Source of the DNA: Isoetes taiwanensis
Taxonomy: Eukaryota; Streptophyta; Lycopodiopsida; Isoetales; Isoetaceae
Reading direction: 5' to 3'
Length of the DNA: 64,000 nucleotides
Assembly: GCA_021234155.1 (NCBI GenBank)
Contig: JAJEKV010000019.1
Coordinates: 5,346,284 to 5,410,283, forward strand
Part shown: piece by piece, positions 1-12,240 of the stretch
How the letters are laid out: every line of letters starts with the position of its first letter
Position numbering within the stretch: position 1 is the stretch's first letter
Translations under genes and position numbers: made by a program
The notes under the pieces: model-generated
What the model was told of the DNA's origin: nothing
The model's input: only the letters and a program-made list of their open reading frames with translations
Databases searched by the model: none

Positions 1-1010
1 AGTTCCAAATTCCTTGCTAAGATCCTTCCTTACTTCAAACTTCCTCATACAGAAATTTCGATCACAAATGAGCGGGCGACTTGATACACTCCCTCATAGT
101 ACAAGCACTTGTATTTATATATCTATAAATAAAATATATATTCAACGTTCACTGTTTTATTCTCTTTTGGCTCAAATAACTAAACATGTTTGGCACAATA
201 CTACGTGTGTCTATATTGTTGACCAGGATTTTGGCACCCTGTCAACATAAGTAAAAATTAAGGGAAGGGGTGAAGAAGACTTATTCATGTTTATCAACAT
301 CTACCAGAAATTTATCGCGGCGGCCGCAGTGCAAAAGAAACCACTTATCTAAGCTACTTGGTGCAAAAGAAGAATGAATGTAAACTATGTGTGCTTGAAA
401 TTCCGCAAGGTCTTTCAACCTACAAAGAAATGGAGGAACATTTAGAGGTTTTAACATGGGGGATCTTTAACTTCCATTTACGTACTAGTTGTTTGCATGT
501 ATCCTCTATTTCTTTTCTTTTCTTTTTCTTTCTAAACTTAAAATGATCCTACTGGCCCAAAGATTTAAAGAGGGAAACCCTTCGAATGGATTTGAAGCAA
601 TTTGCAAATCTGGGGCAATCGAAGGTTGCTGGCATTGTTGTGATTTTTTTTATTGCTTTGATTTCAAATATTACAATTATTACAGGATCTAGAGATTAGA
701 GCTACATCGATCAAAGGAGCCATGGGAATCAACACTAGATCGAATTTTCTAAGTATGTAAGGGGCGATCAAAGCAAAGAAAGCCCTGTAGATTTTTCACA
801 GTTCTACCATGATATAATCGATTTCGTTCGGAACCCTTCTAAATCCCTTCTGAAAATTCCCTTAAGATTTGTGCTGGTAGTGGATTTCAAAAAAATTAAT
901 CACAGTTGATTGACTACGGGGAGAAAATTAGAATTTTTTTTTTTAAGCGGACGGAAAAAAACAGGCTGCTTTATAAATGTTTAGAAAGACCATTTGTAAA
1001 TGGGTTCAAT
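1..1010. other. Non-coding stretch, no gene recognised
   Basis: Short open frames here show no recognisable domain, no splice-consistent partners and no coding-like composition. The phrase CCGCAAGGTCTTTCAA occurs near 403 and again near 1495, just outside the large inverted repeat, so this stretch may belong to the same repeat family. Nothing else is supported. Confidence 0.5.
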
Positions 1011-1011
1011 A

Positions 1012-1196
1012 TAAAAAGACCCTTAAACAAATGTTAATGGTTGTGATGAAGAGGTGGATATGAAGGGGTGAGATTAAGAGGTGTTATTTGAAGGGTGGAG
1101 ATGAAGAGTGCCTATTCTAAGTTTGAGATTAAGAGGTGTTATTTGAAGGGTGCAAATGAAGAGGTTCATGTTCTAAGTTTGAGATTAAGAAGTAAG
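1012..1196. repeat. Tandem repeat, about 56-bp unit, between two and three copies
   Basis: The unit TGAGATTAAGAGGTG recurs at about 1069, 1124 and 1180 (periods 55 and 56), with GATGAAGAG and TTCTAAGTT in each full unit. Copies are imperfect. No coding function is apparent. Confidence 0.75.
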
Positions 1197-1506
1197 AATT
1201 ATAAATATCATCATTTGAGGAGCACAAGCTCCTCCTCTTTCCCCTGCTCCACCATTTTGTAGAGGGTGGTAGCCTCCACATGATGTTGTTTATTGGGCCT
1301 CCATGGTTCAAACATGGAGGGATCCTCTTGTGTTTCATTTGTACTGTTTTTCTTATTTAGATGAAAAAATGTTTTGGCACATATTATCTCTTCATTCTTG
1401 TTTCAATTCTGGTTGAACATCTCGTTTTCCTGTAGCAGCACCTAATGATCTCGATTTTGCCTTTTGAGGCCAGATAATAGGAATGTGGGAAAATCCGCAA
1501 GGTCTT

Positions 1507-1934
1507 TCAAATACCAACATGAGGTAAATCTACATACTTTAACATTTGACAAAATTTTGAGTCACCTTTTACACTTTCCAAGGCCCTGCATTATTTGCAA
1601 TGTTGGTTGGATTACCCCGAATATCCATTGGTAAGAAGTCATAGATAATGAAGATAATGAACGCGTAACCAATCATAAACCTCCTTTGGTACAACTAATC
1701 TTTGGCACCAATTGTGTATGCTTATTCTATATACCTTGCGGATTAGTTGTACCAAAGGAGGTTTATGATTGGTTACGCGTTCATTATCTTCATTATCTAT
1801 GACTTCTTACCAATGGATATTCGGGGTAATCCAACCAACATTGCAAATAATGCAGGGCCTTGGAAAGTGTAAAAGGTGACTCAAAATTTTGTCAAATGTT
1901 AAAGTATGTAGATTTACCTCATGTTGGTATTTGA
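1507..1934. repeat. Perfect inverted repeat, 194-bp arms, 40-bp loop
   Basis: Bases 1507-1700 are the exact reverse complement of 1741-1934 as far as I can read them; 1701-1740 is the loop. A transcript through it would fold into a long perfect hairpin, a natural source of small RNAs. Neither arm codes for anything recognisable. Perfect arms mean a very recent inverted duplication, active conversion between arms, or an assembly foldback artefact. The loop ends in ACCTTGCG, related to the CGCAAGGT found just left of the first arm, so the duplicated unit may once have been slightly longer. Confidence 0.95.
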
Positions 1935-2235
1935 GGAAATTCCATTGGGCCTTCCAACGGCTGCATGACTAAAATGCTCTTTTATCACATTGTTTATTTT
2001 TTCTAGACATCTTATTTGAGATATATACATTTGGACCATCTTTTTGGTGCAAACATATTATCCTCACACCTCATATTTTGGGGAAAGAAAATCTTCTATG
2101 TGTCCTACCTTTACTAATTAAAAAAGTCATAGTAGATGCATGTGGTGCCACTTGTCACATGCTAATACATTTGCATGTTATCTCATTTGCCTTTGCCAAT
2201 TAACGATATGGGCATATTATTAAGAAACGTGCTAT
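1935..2235. other. AT-rich spacer, nothing recognised
   Basis: No open frame with recognisable similarity, no tRNA-like fold and no clear repeat seen. Confidence 0.4.
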
Positions 2236-3060
2236 GTGGCTATGTCAGATGAAGATGTTTTTACCCTAGTTTTGGGGATCCCGGAGCTGGAAATCCCATC
2301 CTTTGGAATCCCGAGCCATTCTCAACGAGATCTATTCGCGGACCCCCGTCACTCGGGTACTATAACACCAGTCAGGTACTACCAGGCTGATCTTGTCCGT
2401 CCAACCCCCCGTGAAATCTCAGCCGTCCACGTGAGATCTCGTCCTCCAGGATCACGGTTGGTTATACCCTCCTCCGGGATCCCTGGGGCCGGGTTGTTAT
2501 CCTCTCGTGATATCGACCCTAGTGATCCCCACCTTCGAGATCACATCCACGGAATGGTTGTGATATTCGCCTTTGAGATCTCGCCCCGTGATGACCTCGT
2601 TATCTGCCATCGAGGCTGGTGATCACCGTCTCAGGGATCCCGACCAATGGCACGGTTGTGATCCCTGCCTTTGGGATCCCATCTCGTATCCACGACCGTG
2701 TACCACGTCTCTGGGATCACCATCAACAGGATCGCGTGATCCTGCCTGCCAGGATCCCGCTTCTGTGATGACCTGGCCGAGATGCCACGCCACAAGCCAC
2801 GGTGTTCCTGCGTGATCCCACCCTCCAGACTGCGTTCGTGGCTGACCTGGACGACATGCCTCGCCATCGACCACGCTGTTCCTACGTGATCCCGTGACCT
2901 GGACGACATGCCGTGCCATCGGCCACGGTGTTCTTGAGTGATCCCCGCCCCCGCCGGGATCACGCCGTCAGAAGTTGACACGGACCTCACGCAAGACGCA
3001 TTTTGCCGGCTCTCCTTGATCCCCCCTCCCAGAGATCCCCCTCCTTCAAGTTGCTAGAAT
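2236..3060. repeat. GC-rich patch dense in GATC
   Basis: I count 23 GATC tetramers between about 2276 and 3043, where about three would be expected. Most sit in the context (G/T)GATCCC or GGGATC(A/C), giving degenerate phrases with GATC at irregular spacing. The patch is far more GC-rich than either flank. Both strands have open frames of 80-130 codons, but these look like a by-product of high GC and low complexity: they overlap in several frames, give Arg/Pro/Asp-rich translations and match nothing I know. Best read as a degenerate satellite-like or element-derived repeat. Confidence 0.7.
2770..2945 (+). repeat. Three diverged copies of a roughly 50-bp unit inside the GATC patch
   Basis: Copies begin with GACCTGG at 2770, 2844 and 2896. 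Each continues with (G/C)GA(G/C)ATGCC, a CCA-rich middle, CACG(G/C)TGTTC and ends in GTGATCCC. Spacing is 74 and 52 bp. Confidence 0.8.
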
Positions 3061-3286
3061 GTCTTTGAGAAATAGCCGGGTTTGAATCAGAGGAGGCAGA
3101 GGTACACTCCTACCATTCAAAATGAAAGGACTGACCAAAAAAAAGTGGTGGAGTCCCCTCTAGTCGAAAATCCTCTTTCAGTTCAAGCTCATTGGCAGCA
3201 GGCCAGGGGATTCAATATTCTTTGCAATATGGGACATGTGCATGCAAGAAAGGGGGTGTCTTTTTACCATTTCGTATTTGTGAACC
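3061..3286. other. Spacer before LINE poly(A) end
   Basis: No gene seen. It runs directly into the T-run that marks the 3' end of the minus-strand LINE. Confidence 0.4.
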
Positions 3287-3440
3287 TTTTTTTTTTTTTT
3301 TTTTGAAGGACAAAAGCCAAAAAGTTTATTAATCAGAGAAAAGGTACAAAATTTACATGTCTCATCTAACTGTGTAAGCACACAGAGATGACACAGGAGC
3401 ACGAGCCTGGAGCACAATGTACTTACTCCAGAATAGGAGA

Positions 3441-5864
3441 CTAATGATAAGAATCAATTCGAAGATACTGAATCCAGATGCGTTCCACCAGTTCTGAGTC
3501 AAGGGAAGAACACTCATAGGCTGTCAATATCTTTTTCTGGGCCACTGTAATAACACTGTGTGCAGATGAATAAATGCCCTGAAAGATGTGGTGTCTGCGA
3601 CACTCCCATATCGACCATAGGAGCCAACCGGAACCAAGATGAAATTCCCTTTGTTTAGCTGGAGGCCATGCGTTGGGATAGGACGCCAAAAGGATGCATC
3701 GGCAGTCCAATGTACTGTTAAACAAACCTTGTAGCCAGGACCACGCTGGTTGAACCTCAGGACCATCAAAGAGACAATGCTCAAGAGTCTCAACGTCCGA
3801 GAGGCAGGGCGGGCATACTGCAGATATGCGATAGCGATGTCGAAAGGCATTAACCCGCAGGCACCTGTGGATAACCTACCGCCACAGTACAGAGACTTTA
3901 GGGTGGAGCAACCTATCCCAAAGCCATCGCCATGTACGACACAAAGTGGGCTGTGGAATATGTAGGTGCCACCCATCTGGCAACTGGAGGGGTTGTGGCG
4001 CTAGAAGAAGGCGATATACCGATCCGACAAACCGCTTGCCTTTGTGAATATTTTCATGACAAATCCCATGGCACCCTTTCAAAGAACACCAACTTGCACT
4101 ATGAAAGGCAAATTTTCTCATGCGACCTTCTCCCATAGAGATACATCCCAACGAGAGAGCGGAACTTTGCCTGAAATTCAGGCCAAGACAAGAGGGCGAC
4201 CCTCCTCATACCATGCTTGAATAGAGACAACACCGCAAGAACCCATCGCCTCTCGTGTAAGGGGATGAACCGAGGCTGCCAATGGAGGTGCTAAGGGTCC
4301 AGGCAAAGTGGTGCCCACCACCATGGAGTCTCCAATAGGGTGTGGATAGAGGGCATGGCCGAAAAAGATGTCCGATCCCTCCCCGCTGCTAACAAGCCAC
4401 GCAAAAAATGGAGAAGCGCTTGGAAAAGGCTGCAGAGTCCGAAATAAAGCCCAAGGTCGGACTGGTTTAACAGCCTTCTTGCCTAGAGGGATACAAAGGA
4501 CCAAGAGCTTGTCTAAGAAGGCGTGAACCGGAGAGTCATCCTCACCATTCAGAGTCTCCAAATGAATTTTGAGATAAGCACTTTGCTTTCTGCAAAGAAG
4601 AAGTCCATCATACCCGCACCACCGCCCATTTTTTGGAAGGATGCACTTCACCAAGCCACCTTAACCACAAAGACCTTCCTCGAGACTTCCCAAATAAAGT
4701 TCGAACTATTGCAATGAGCTCATGCACTTTGATCAGTAGTGCTAGCAATAAGGATGCCATATAAACATGGGTACTACTAAGGACTGACTTGGCCACTGTA
4801 ATGCGACCTGCAAGAGACAACTTAGCAGTGGACCACCAGAACAAGTGCTTCTCCAAACCCCTAATGATCTCCTCCCATGCAGCTCCCATAGTAACATGGA
4901 TGCCAACTGGAATCCCCAACAACTTGATGGCCTGTCCATGCATAAGTAATTTCCATGGATAATCGTGAACACATGCCGGAGCTGGATTATCCAATGTCCA
5001 CAAAGTCGTACACTTCGCCACCCCACAAGAACACCGGGAAGCCGGTGAAAAAGTGTCTAAAAGCATTTTGGCGGCAGAAAAGATTCTCATCATTAGCGAC
5101 TAGGAAGAGGAACGTGTCGTCTGCATATTGATTGCAAACCTCTTGTGTGCTGTCCTCCATTGCAAGACCATGGAGAAGTCCCTCTATCGTTGCAATGGTG
5201 AATAACTGTGCCCAAAGCCTCTGCAACAATTGTGAAAAGCAATGGTGCTAAAGGGCATCCCTGGCGAATACCACGCCAGGAAAGTGAAAAGGCATGTGAC
5301 GGCTCACCATGGAACAGACGGTTAGCCCGAAAGCGAGATATGCGACTTCATAATATCTGATGTAAATTGTTCCCCAAATCCCAGTCTTAGCATACAACGA
5401 CACATGAATTCCCAGCTGACACTGTCATAAGCTTTTGCAAAATCAAGCTTAAGGTATACAACTGGAAGGTTTTGCCTACGTGCCCAATAAATTCCCTCGT
5501 AAGCAGTAGCAACATTATTCAAGATGCACCGTTTTGGAAGAAAACCTGACTGGGTTGTTGAGATGGACTCTACCAAGATGTCCTTTACCCGCTCTGCAAA
5601 AGCCTTGGCGAAGATCTTATATCTGGATGACAATAAGGTGATGGGCATAATCTGAAATAGTCCGAGGATCCTTGACCTTGGGGATGAGTGAGATGGCACT
5701 GTTTAGAATACTATCCAAAGTAGTGGACCGCCCGAAAGTCACGAAAGCATCATACACATCCGGCTCCAAACCATTCCCAATACTCCGGAAGAACTCAATT
5801 GGCAAACCATCCAAACCCGGGCATTTGCCCCTTTTCGCCAAAGATCCGATTTTAAATCGTTAGT
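3441..5864 (-). pseudogene. LINE reverse transcriptase and C-terminal domain, frameshifted
   Basis: RT blocks are spread over several minus-strand frames: KCPGLDGLPIEFF and LIPKVKDPRTISDY (about 5617-5841), FLPKRCILNN and KLDFAKAYDSVSWEF (5322-5699), the catalytic QYADDTFLF box (about 5130), and the thumb region with SLAGRITVAKSVL (4608-5093). The C-terminal region ends with GWLLWSIWECRRHHIFQG (3441-3725), a phrase usual for plant L1 elements and shared with the fragment at 10.6 kb. At least four frame changes are needed to join the pieces, so this is an old copy. Confidence 0.88.
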
Positions 5865-7196
5865 CGTCATAGTCGCCTCTATTGACTCGCTGCGCTCACC
5901 GAGATGATGGGGAAATCCTAGATAAAACAAAGATCTTGCATTTCGATTGAAAGGGAAGATGTTTCTCAAAGCAAAACGTCTCGAAGTGGTTATGCGATGT
6001 CTTTGAAGTTCAGTCGGCTCTGTTAGCATCGAACCATTCGGCAAAAGCAATGAGGACATGGTTGATGTCATGCGACGCCTCTTAGCTGCACGAAAAAAGA
6101 AGCCCGTACAACGGTCTCCATCACGAAACCACTGCAGACCTGCCTTCATCTTTGTTTGCTGAATTTGCTCCTCCTCCAATGCTTGGATATGTGCCAAAAT
6201 ATCACGATCAAGAACACCTGGAAGACGTCCCTGTCGAGAATGGAGCAGGTCCTGATACAAAGTGTCCAGTAAAGCACGACCTGCTACTGCAGACTCTCGA
6301 CCCCACTCTTTGGCAAAACCCTTGACTGCCGCAATTGCATCCACTATGCCAGTCATACCTCGACGTCGATTGAAGGCAGTTGTCCAAGTATTTTTGCAAC
6401 CTTCTTGAAAGTCAGCATCCTTTAAGAACTTCACGTTCAAACAAAAACACGTCCTTCCAGGCCGCCGCTGCTGCAGGGGCTCGTCTGAAATGAATTGCGG
6501 ATGGTGGTCTGAAACTGAGTTATCTCTGAGACAGAATCGAAAGAGACCTGGAAGTGCCGCAACTGTATCTGTATTCCAATAAGCTCTATCCAACCGAGAG
6601 CTTGCGCGACCCCCACCAACTTGACCATTGCACCAAGTGAAGGCACCTTCACCATCAATCTCCGAGAAGTTGCAGTCATGGAGTAGACGAAGCCACTGCT
6701 GGCGTTCAAAACCAGACACCACTATAGAGGTCGCCCCCAACCGATCAGACTCCACTTCCACCATATTGAGATCCCCAACAAGAAGCCATGAGATGTGGCA
6801 GCCCAAGCTGAGTATCTTCCCTCGCAAAGAGGCCCACAGTAAAGCTCTATGATGAGGTCTATTGTGGGCATAAACATTAATTAGACCATATTTATCCCCT
6901 TGCTCCTGCCATACAATTAGGGCCCAACGACCAAAGCGATCATCCTGAGTAAAGATGACTGGCAAGGAAGGAAGCCATGCTATCACGACCCCTGCACTGG
7001 CAGAATCAACTGCTGTGATAAGGACATTAAATCTGCGACCAATCATGTCTGCAAGCTTTGATACGTCTCCCTTACGACACTTATGCTCTTGAAGACATAC
7101 AAACTGAGCATCCAATCTAGATAAGTAAAAAGAAATACGACTCCGCTTGAGGGGGGAGGAGGCTACCCCCTGAACATTCCATGAGACTAACCGCAT
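5739..7196 (-). pseudogene. LINE endonuclease plus start of reverse transcriptase
   Basis: A 485-codon open frame begins MRLVSWNVQG, the usual start of an apurinic/apyrimidinic-type endonuclease. Visible motifs in order are the Asn of SWNVQG, the catalytic Glu in CLQEHK, LINVYAHN, the D-x-N of VGDLNM and the SDHHPQ box, so the nickase domain that opens the target site looks complete over about residues 1-240. A linker with basic residues follows, then the start of the RT region (LLLPNGSMLTEP). The frame is lost near 5870, where the neighbouring frame carries the next RT block (KCPGLDGLPIEFF), so a frameshift separates the endonuclease from the polymerase. Confidence 0.88.
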
Positions 7197-8023
7197 TGAT
7201 CTTGTGATGGGGCCAATTCAGATGAGACCACTGGTGTCTCAAGGGAACTTGAGGATGTTTCCTGGGCACCTGGCATGGCAGCAACCTCATCAACCAAATC
7301 AGCCCACTGAAGTGGATCAAAGCGACCACCATGGGATGCAATGGGAGGGGCAGTGCCACCTGAAGCAGGAACTGAGGGATGGGCCGCAGAGGAATTAGAT
7401 CCCTTAGCAGACTTACCAATGGGGGGTTTTTTTCACCATTATCTGGAACAAAATATATAGAGGTTAAATTTGTTTTCAAAGTTCAGTATACGAGGGATGT
7501 TTTTGGATACCCTTCGAATGGAAATGTCCATACCCTTTTATTACTAAGTGCATCCCCCGGCACAGCAAGATGATGTTCATAGGGCTCAAGGGAATGGCGA
7601 GGTTGCTTAAGAGACTCCTAAGTGTTCTGCTCCGATGGAAAACATGGAGCACCCACAACATGAGCTCCAGGACTACTGTTATGATCAGTTAACCCGCAGA
7701 TGGAGGTGCTAAGTAGAGGACTGCGTGAAAAATTAAAGTAGAAAGGTAGAATTGGGGAATCAGAGGTTCAGATTGCATTAAATTTATGAGAATTTTAGGC
7801 TCACACATGCTCCAACACGGGTGAGTCCAGGAAGAGGAACTATGGAAAGAGAGTGCTTACCAGATCTTTTGATCCCAATTTCAGTATGCTCATAACCCGA
7901 AAGCTTCAAAGGACTAGGAGGAGTGCAGCAAAATTGGCGGATCAGTAGATAGAAATTGGATTGCTTGCTCTAGAAGGGCGAAATGATAGCAGTAGAGCTT
8001 GAATCTCAGGCGAACAGGCCCAA
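7197..8023. other. Region 5' of the LINE coding part
   Basis: The minus-strand frame at 7117-7479 is Pro/Leu-rich, overlaps the endonuclease in another frame and is probably not a protein. The stretch may be the LINE leader or remains of a first ORF, but no gag zinc knuckle is visible. Confidence 0.35.
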
Positions 8024-8644
8024 ATGGATGCCGACAATTGGAGTGCAGAGGTTGTTGCTGCAAGCGATGAAGGTGATCTGAATTCTCCCCAGCCTAGGAA
8101 GAAGACACCACTTCCTCCCAAGGCACCATTGAAACCCAAACAAACTATGGCCCGACAAAAATCGGATGACATGGCTCCCAATCATATTCTTACCGAAGAA
8201 TTCGAGCCAGGGGAAGAAGAGGAGCCGGTGGGTTCCACTGTAAAACCCAGCAGGATTAGACTCTACCATTTGTATAACCTTGAGCTTTTCTTTTTTTATG
8301 ATCTTTTGTCCTATCAAAGAGGGCTGAAACTAGAGAGATGGATCTTTAGTTTGACATTGACATATCCAATTGTTGTGTAGAGTCCGTTGCTTACGGTCGG
8401 CAGCAAATCGCAAGCTGTGGAGTTCTTTATCTCCGAGGCAGAGGCCCAGAAATTTCAAACAATTCCAAGTGCCTTGAGAGATTTGGCATGCGAGGTTGAT
8501 GCCGACTGCATTGGATTTTCCTTACTGGATTTTCACAACTTTGTGAGTTTTTTTAGTCTTCTCTATCATATAGGGTATTATTTTAGGCAATTAGGTTTTT
8601 ATTTTAGGTTTGAATTTAGACTATATTTGCAGGTTTTTGAGTGA
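8024..8644 (+). CDS. Predicted three-exon small acidic protein, function unknown
   Basis: I infer three exons: 8024-8239, 8381-8542 and 8633-8644. The introns have good borders (GTAAAA...GTGTAG and GTGAGT...TTGCAG) and every junction is phase 0, giving 129 residues. The N-terminal exon starts MDADNWSAEVV, has a basic Pro/Lys stretch (RKKTPLPPKAPLKPKQ) and an acidic run (EEFEPGEEEEP). The second exon is a compact globular-looking piece containing AVEFFISEAEAQKFQ. I do not recognise the family. It lies head-to-head with the LINE and could be a small gene, a captured fragment or the end of a larger gene. Consistent splice phases support it; absence of any known domain argues for caution. Confidence 0.4.
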
Positions 8645-10478
8645 CCTTTTTGTGAGATGAAAGCACGAGGAATCAGCACTTTGTAATGCTCCTTGCATAG
8701 CCATAGATGTTCCCCAGCAACACAATAGCCAAGACTGCAGTATATATGTCATAAATTATGTGAAAATTAGTTTGAGAGATTTGCAACAAAGAAGATCAGG
8801 TAAATTATAATTCTGCAGTTTATAGGCTAGTTGGGAATTTTCTATGATTTGTGTGTCCGCTCTTTTTCAGATAATCATTACCCGCAATTGATGCCAGAAA
8901 GAAGAGATAGACAAAACCCAGGAGTGTTTCATGACCATGTTGCAAAAAATTTAGTGAGTGCCTAGCCCAAGGGAAATCCACTTTCTACTTGCCCGAAGGT
9001 GACCATCAATTCTCTCTTCCAGTTACCCGTTGATGTTGAATGGCCCGAAAAAAACTATGGAACTTTGTGATGTGCAATCTGTGTATATATATGAGGCTAT
9101 AAATATTTTTGTGAATGTAATATATGCAAATATGATGAATTCATGGAATGAACTTTTCGCGAAATATTGGTCAATAGAAACAAGGTGCTGCGCACGGAGG
9201 GTTGCCCTCTGTGGCCTGAGGGTGAAGTGGCTTAAATCATACTTCACCCTAAAACCCAGCTGTATACTTGATCAAGTTTGTAATTCCAAATATTTGGTTT
9301 GCAAATTTGCAATCAAACATCTTTGCTTAAAGGAAAATTATGTCCATGATAGAACAAGGGAAAACATTCATTCACTGTCCCAATGCATCATCTTCAATGC
9401 TTTGATTGAGATCGAGGACACTGCTGCAGGGCTCCTATTAACAAAATACAGATTCCAGTCTACATTAAACAGGCCTTGCAAGAACTTCTATTGAAGAACA
9501 AAGCAAAATTTCTATTACTGTACATGTATGCTATCTTACGATTATCAATTACATGGGCAACGCATTCCAAAGATAATCTCGTTTAATAGATTCAAAACAA
9601 CCTAATGAAGCTATTTGTAGACCCTGAAGTAGACCCCATTACATGTTTCCACATAGGTGACTACTCGTGCCACCAAGTGATACGTCACGTTCTGTGTAGA
9701 AGCATTTCTAATACAGATGCCCTGTGATGCCGGACAATTTGTACGCATGCATGAATGGTAGTATATGCATGTCTTGGTTGCATATGATGGACAAAGCCCC
9801 TTTTTACCAGACCTTAAACCATAGAATGTGCATGATGTACTCAAATTACCATCAGTTTCTAAATATATTGCACCACTTGAGGAGAAAGTGTCATATTATG
9901 AACTCCTAAAATGGATTATCAATTGTCTCTCCGTAGATGTTATGTATTAGGTAATTTTAGGTTTGTGGGGCTTTCTGCCCCGTAAAAATTCGAGGCGGCT
10001 CTGCCAACTGAGGTGGTGCACGAGTGGAGATAAAGCATACATACATAGTACCCATTTTGCTGTCGCATGCCCATTTTTCTGTCAGGAGTGATCAGAGGTT
10101 AAGAAAATAGCTTTGCTATAGCTAATTTGCCAGAAGGCACAGGTCGCAGATAACAAGAGTTCTGGTCGCAGATTATAACAAAGGATTCCTTGGAGATGGG
10201 GCAAGCAGAGGAAGTGACGCCGCTCCGCAAAACCCAGAGCACGATTGCGTGATATAATCTTAAGTGAATAATAACGTAATTTAAAGCTACTAGTCATTAA
10301 GTATTACCAACAAATAAGACCAGCCATAAGTTGGGGCAGAAAAGTGTTGAGCTATCAATGCTGTAGAATATTATACAATCTGGCAAGGTTCCTTCTTCCT
10401 TCCATAAAGGTGTGCATAGGTGGTGGTGGAGATGATGTATTCATAATTGACAAACAAAACCTTGGGTTGTATACATAG
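8645..10478. other. Long spacer, no gene recognised
   Basis: The longest open frame (9030-9494, plus) has no recognisable domain and runs across a short inverted repeat (AGGGTGAAGTGGC...ACTTCACCCT near 9220-9250). No RNA gene or transposon coding region was seen. Confidence 0.4.
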
Positions 10479-10887
10479 TTTTTTTTTTTTGAAGAACGAC
10501 AAACTTTATTGAAACTCCAAGCCAAAAGCAAAATACAAATGCAGAGGCAGGAATAAAGTCTCAGAGGATAATCATGATCCACTGAGTAGAACCACCAGCC
10601 TATGCATAAGACAGCACACTCAGATAGGACACAAATATCAACTGTCGCTTGGCAGGAGCAAGCGAAGAACAATGGTATGCCTTAGCGATTCTAGCTTGTG
10701 CTTCCTGGAGGACAACTGCAGGAGGAATATCCAAACCCTGAAAGATACACAGTCTTCTGCGCTTCCAGATGGACCACAACAACCATCCTGATGCTAAATG
10801 AAATGCTTGGCTCCGCAACTTATTCCAAGCATCCGGATAAATAGCCAGAAGCACTTGTTGATAACAAAACCTATTGTAACCATCCAT
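10479..10887 (-). mobile_element. 5'-truncated L1-like LINE, 3' end only
   Basis: A T-run at 10479-10490 is the poly(A) tail of a minus-strand insertion. It is preceded on that strand by CAATAAAGTTTGTCG, close to the 3' end of the LINE at 3.3 kb. The open frame 10600-10887 reads HLASGWLLWSIWKRRRLCIF and matches the C-terminal phrase of the larger copy. Only about 400 bp remain, typical of incomplete target-primed reverse transcription. Confidence 0.85.
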
Positions 10888-11520
10888 CTAGTTACTAAAT
10901 GTGAACAAACAACTTATCTATCATTCATTAGAAGATATAGCATTTCCTTTGGAAAAAATTATGATGCATGCATATCTAGGGAGTTGAACCCTCATTTGTC
11001 CGCAGCATGATTCAAACACATCAAAGAATTTACAATGCTTATAATGAAAAATCTAGTAAGAGTTGTTAGATTGTAAAAACAAAAGACAAAGAAATCATAA
11101 AAAACTAACTTATGACGCTTCAAAAAATGTATAATGATTATAGCAGAAATACCATTAAAGTTCAAGCTCATAATGTAGCATATTTCACCAAGGTTTAAAT
11201 ATGGTAAATGGTTCAGGTTTAGCATTACCGAGAATGGCTAGGAAAAGGAAAGGGTCTGAAGGATGTTCCACTATACACAATAAGTTAAGGCTTCTCTTGA
11301 TATGTGACATATTAAAACAAAAGAAAATTACTACCTACATAGCCTCCTCATTACATAGAGCCCAATCACGCCATGTTGTTGTTGTTTGTTTGGAAGATAT
11401 ACTGTAATGCTATGGCGGTGAGAGTACATCTCATTGATGACATAACCTGAACAATGACCTAAAAAGGTTAGGCATTCAAACTCATTACAACATCTCCTGG
11501 TATACCATAGAATGTGCCGC
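10888..11520. other. Spacer, nothing recognised
   Basis: AT-rich, with short open frames only and no domain visible. Confidence 0.35.
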
Positions 11521-11944
11521 CAGTTTAAGAGCGCTAGTAGTTTTGGAGCAGTTTTTAGAATATACCAGGTATATGCCAGCATATCCTTAGAATATGTAGC
11601 ATTATAACATGGGGTTTTTTTGTGATTTTGTACGCTTTTTGGCATGGTTTTCCTATGATTTTAGTGCTGTATTCATTGGGCCATACTAAATAGTATTTCT
11701 AGAGTGCGGCTTTTCTGGAGCGTTGATGTGGATTAGCTTTAACAATCTAACGGTTCTTATTTTGAGCTCCTCATTCATATGCATTAACCCAGCAAAGCTC
11801 TGTTCTCTCAGAAGCTCTTATGGTGGTATTACCCGTCCTGTTGATCCGTCTCCCTCTATCCTCATCCAACAGTTGTGGTATGGAAGTTTGTGCTCTTTTG
11901 TTTGCTAACAATGTTTTCTTTGTTTGGTAGTTTAAATGTTATTT

Positions 11945-11982
11945 GGAATATAGCATGAGCATAGAATATAGCATCAGCATGG
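11945..11982 (+). repeat. Tandem iteron-like 18-mer
   Basis: GGAATATAGCATGAGCAT (11945) is followed at once by AGAATATAGCATCAGCAT (11963). A related motif, AATATGTAGCATTAT, appears at about 11590, 12581 and, with one change, 12807. All lie upstream of the HUH nuclease gene on its strand. HUH Rep proteins bind short iterated sequences near their origin; whether these serve that role is inference. Confidence 0.5.
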
Positions 11983-12240
11983 CTAACCAGCATTCACAAG
12001 AGACATCGTTCTTCACTATGTAACACAGAGAATCATTCATGGCAGAAATTGGAACAATGCATGATACGATATTGTGTTATTTGATGTTGGTTCTCAGGAT
12101 TCGAAACGTGCAGGAAAATTTCTAGCATGGTGAAGTGGAGATGGAGAGAGATCTGGCTATAACATCCTCAAGTTCCCCTCTGCTTAGCATTTGCACCTTA
12201 GTTTGGAACTGGAGCCGACAATATCTAGCCTCCCATAGCG

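Larger units (their letters stand above)
3287..7196 (-). mobile_element. L1-like non-LTR retrotransposon, decayed
   Basis: Read on the minus strand the element shows an endonuclease domain, a reverse transcriptase and a C-terminal zinc-knuckle region, ending in a poly(A) tail seen as 18 T at 3287-3304. Just before the tail is TAATAAACTTTTTGGC. A second, much shorter copy with the same C-terminal phrase and tail lies at 10479-10887. The 5' end is not defined; the coding part starts near 7196 and the untranslated leader may extend some hundreds of bases to the right. Several frameshifts make it inactive. Confidence 0.9.

Noticed and set aside
9030-9494. 154-codon plus-strand frame as a gene
   Set aside because: No recognisable domain, runs across a short inverted repeat and has no splice-consistent neighbours.
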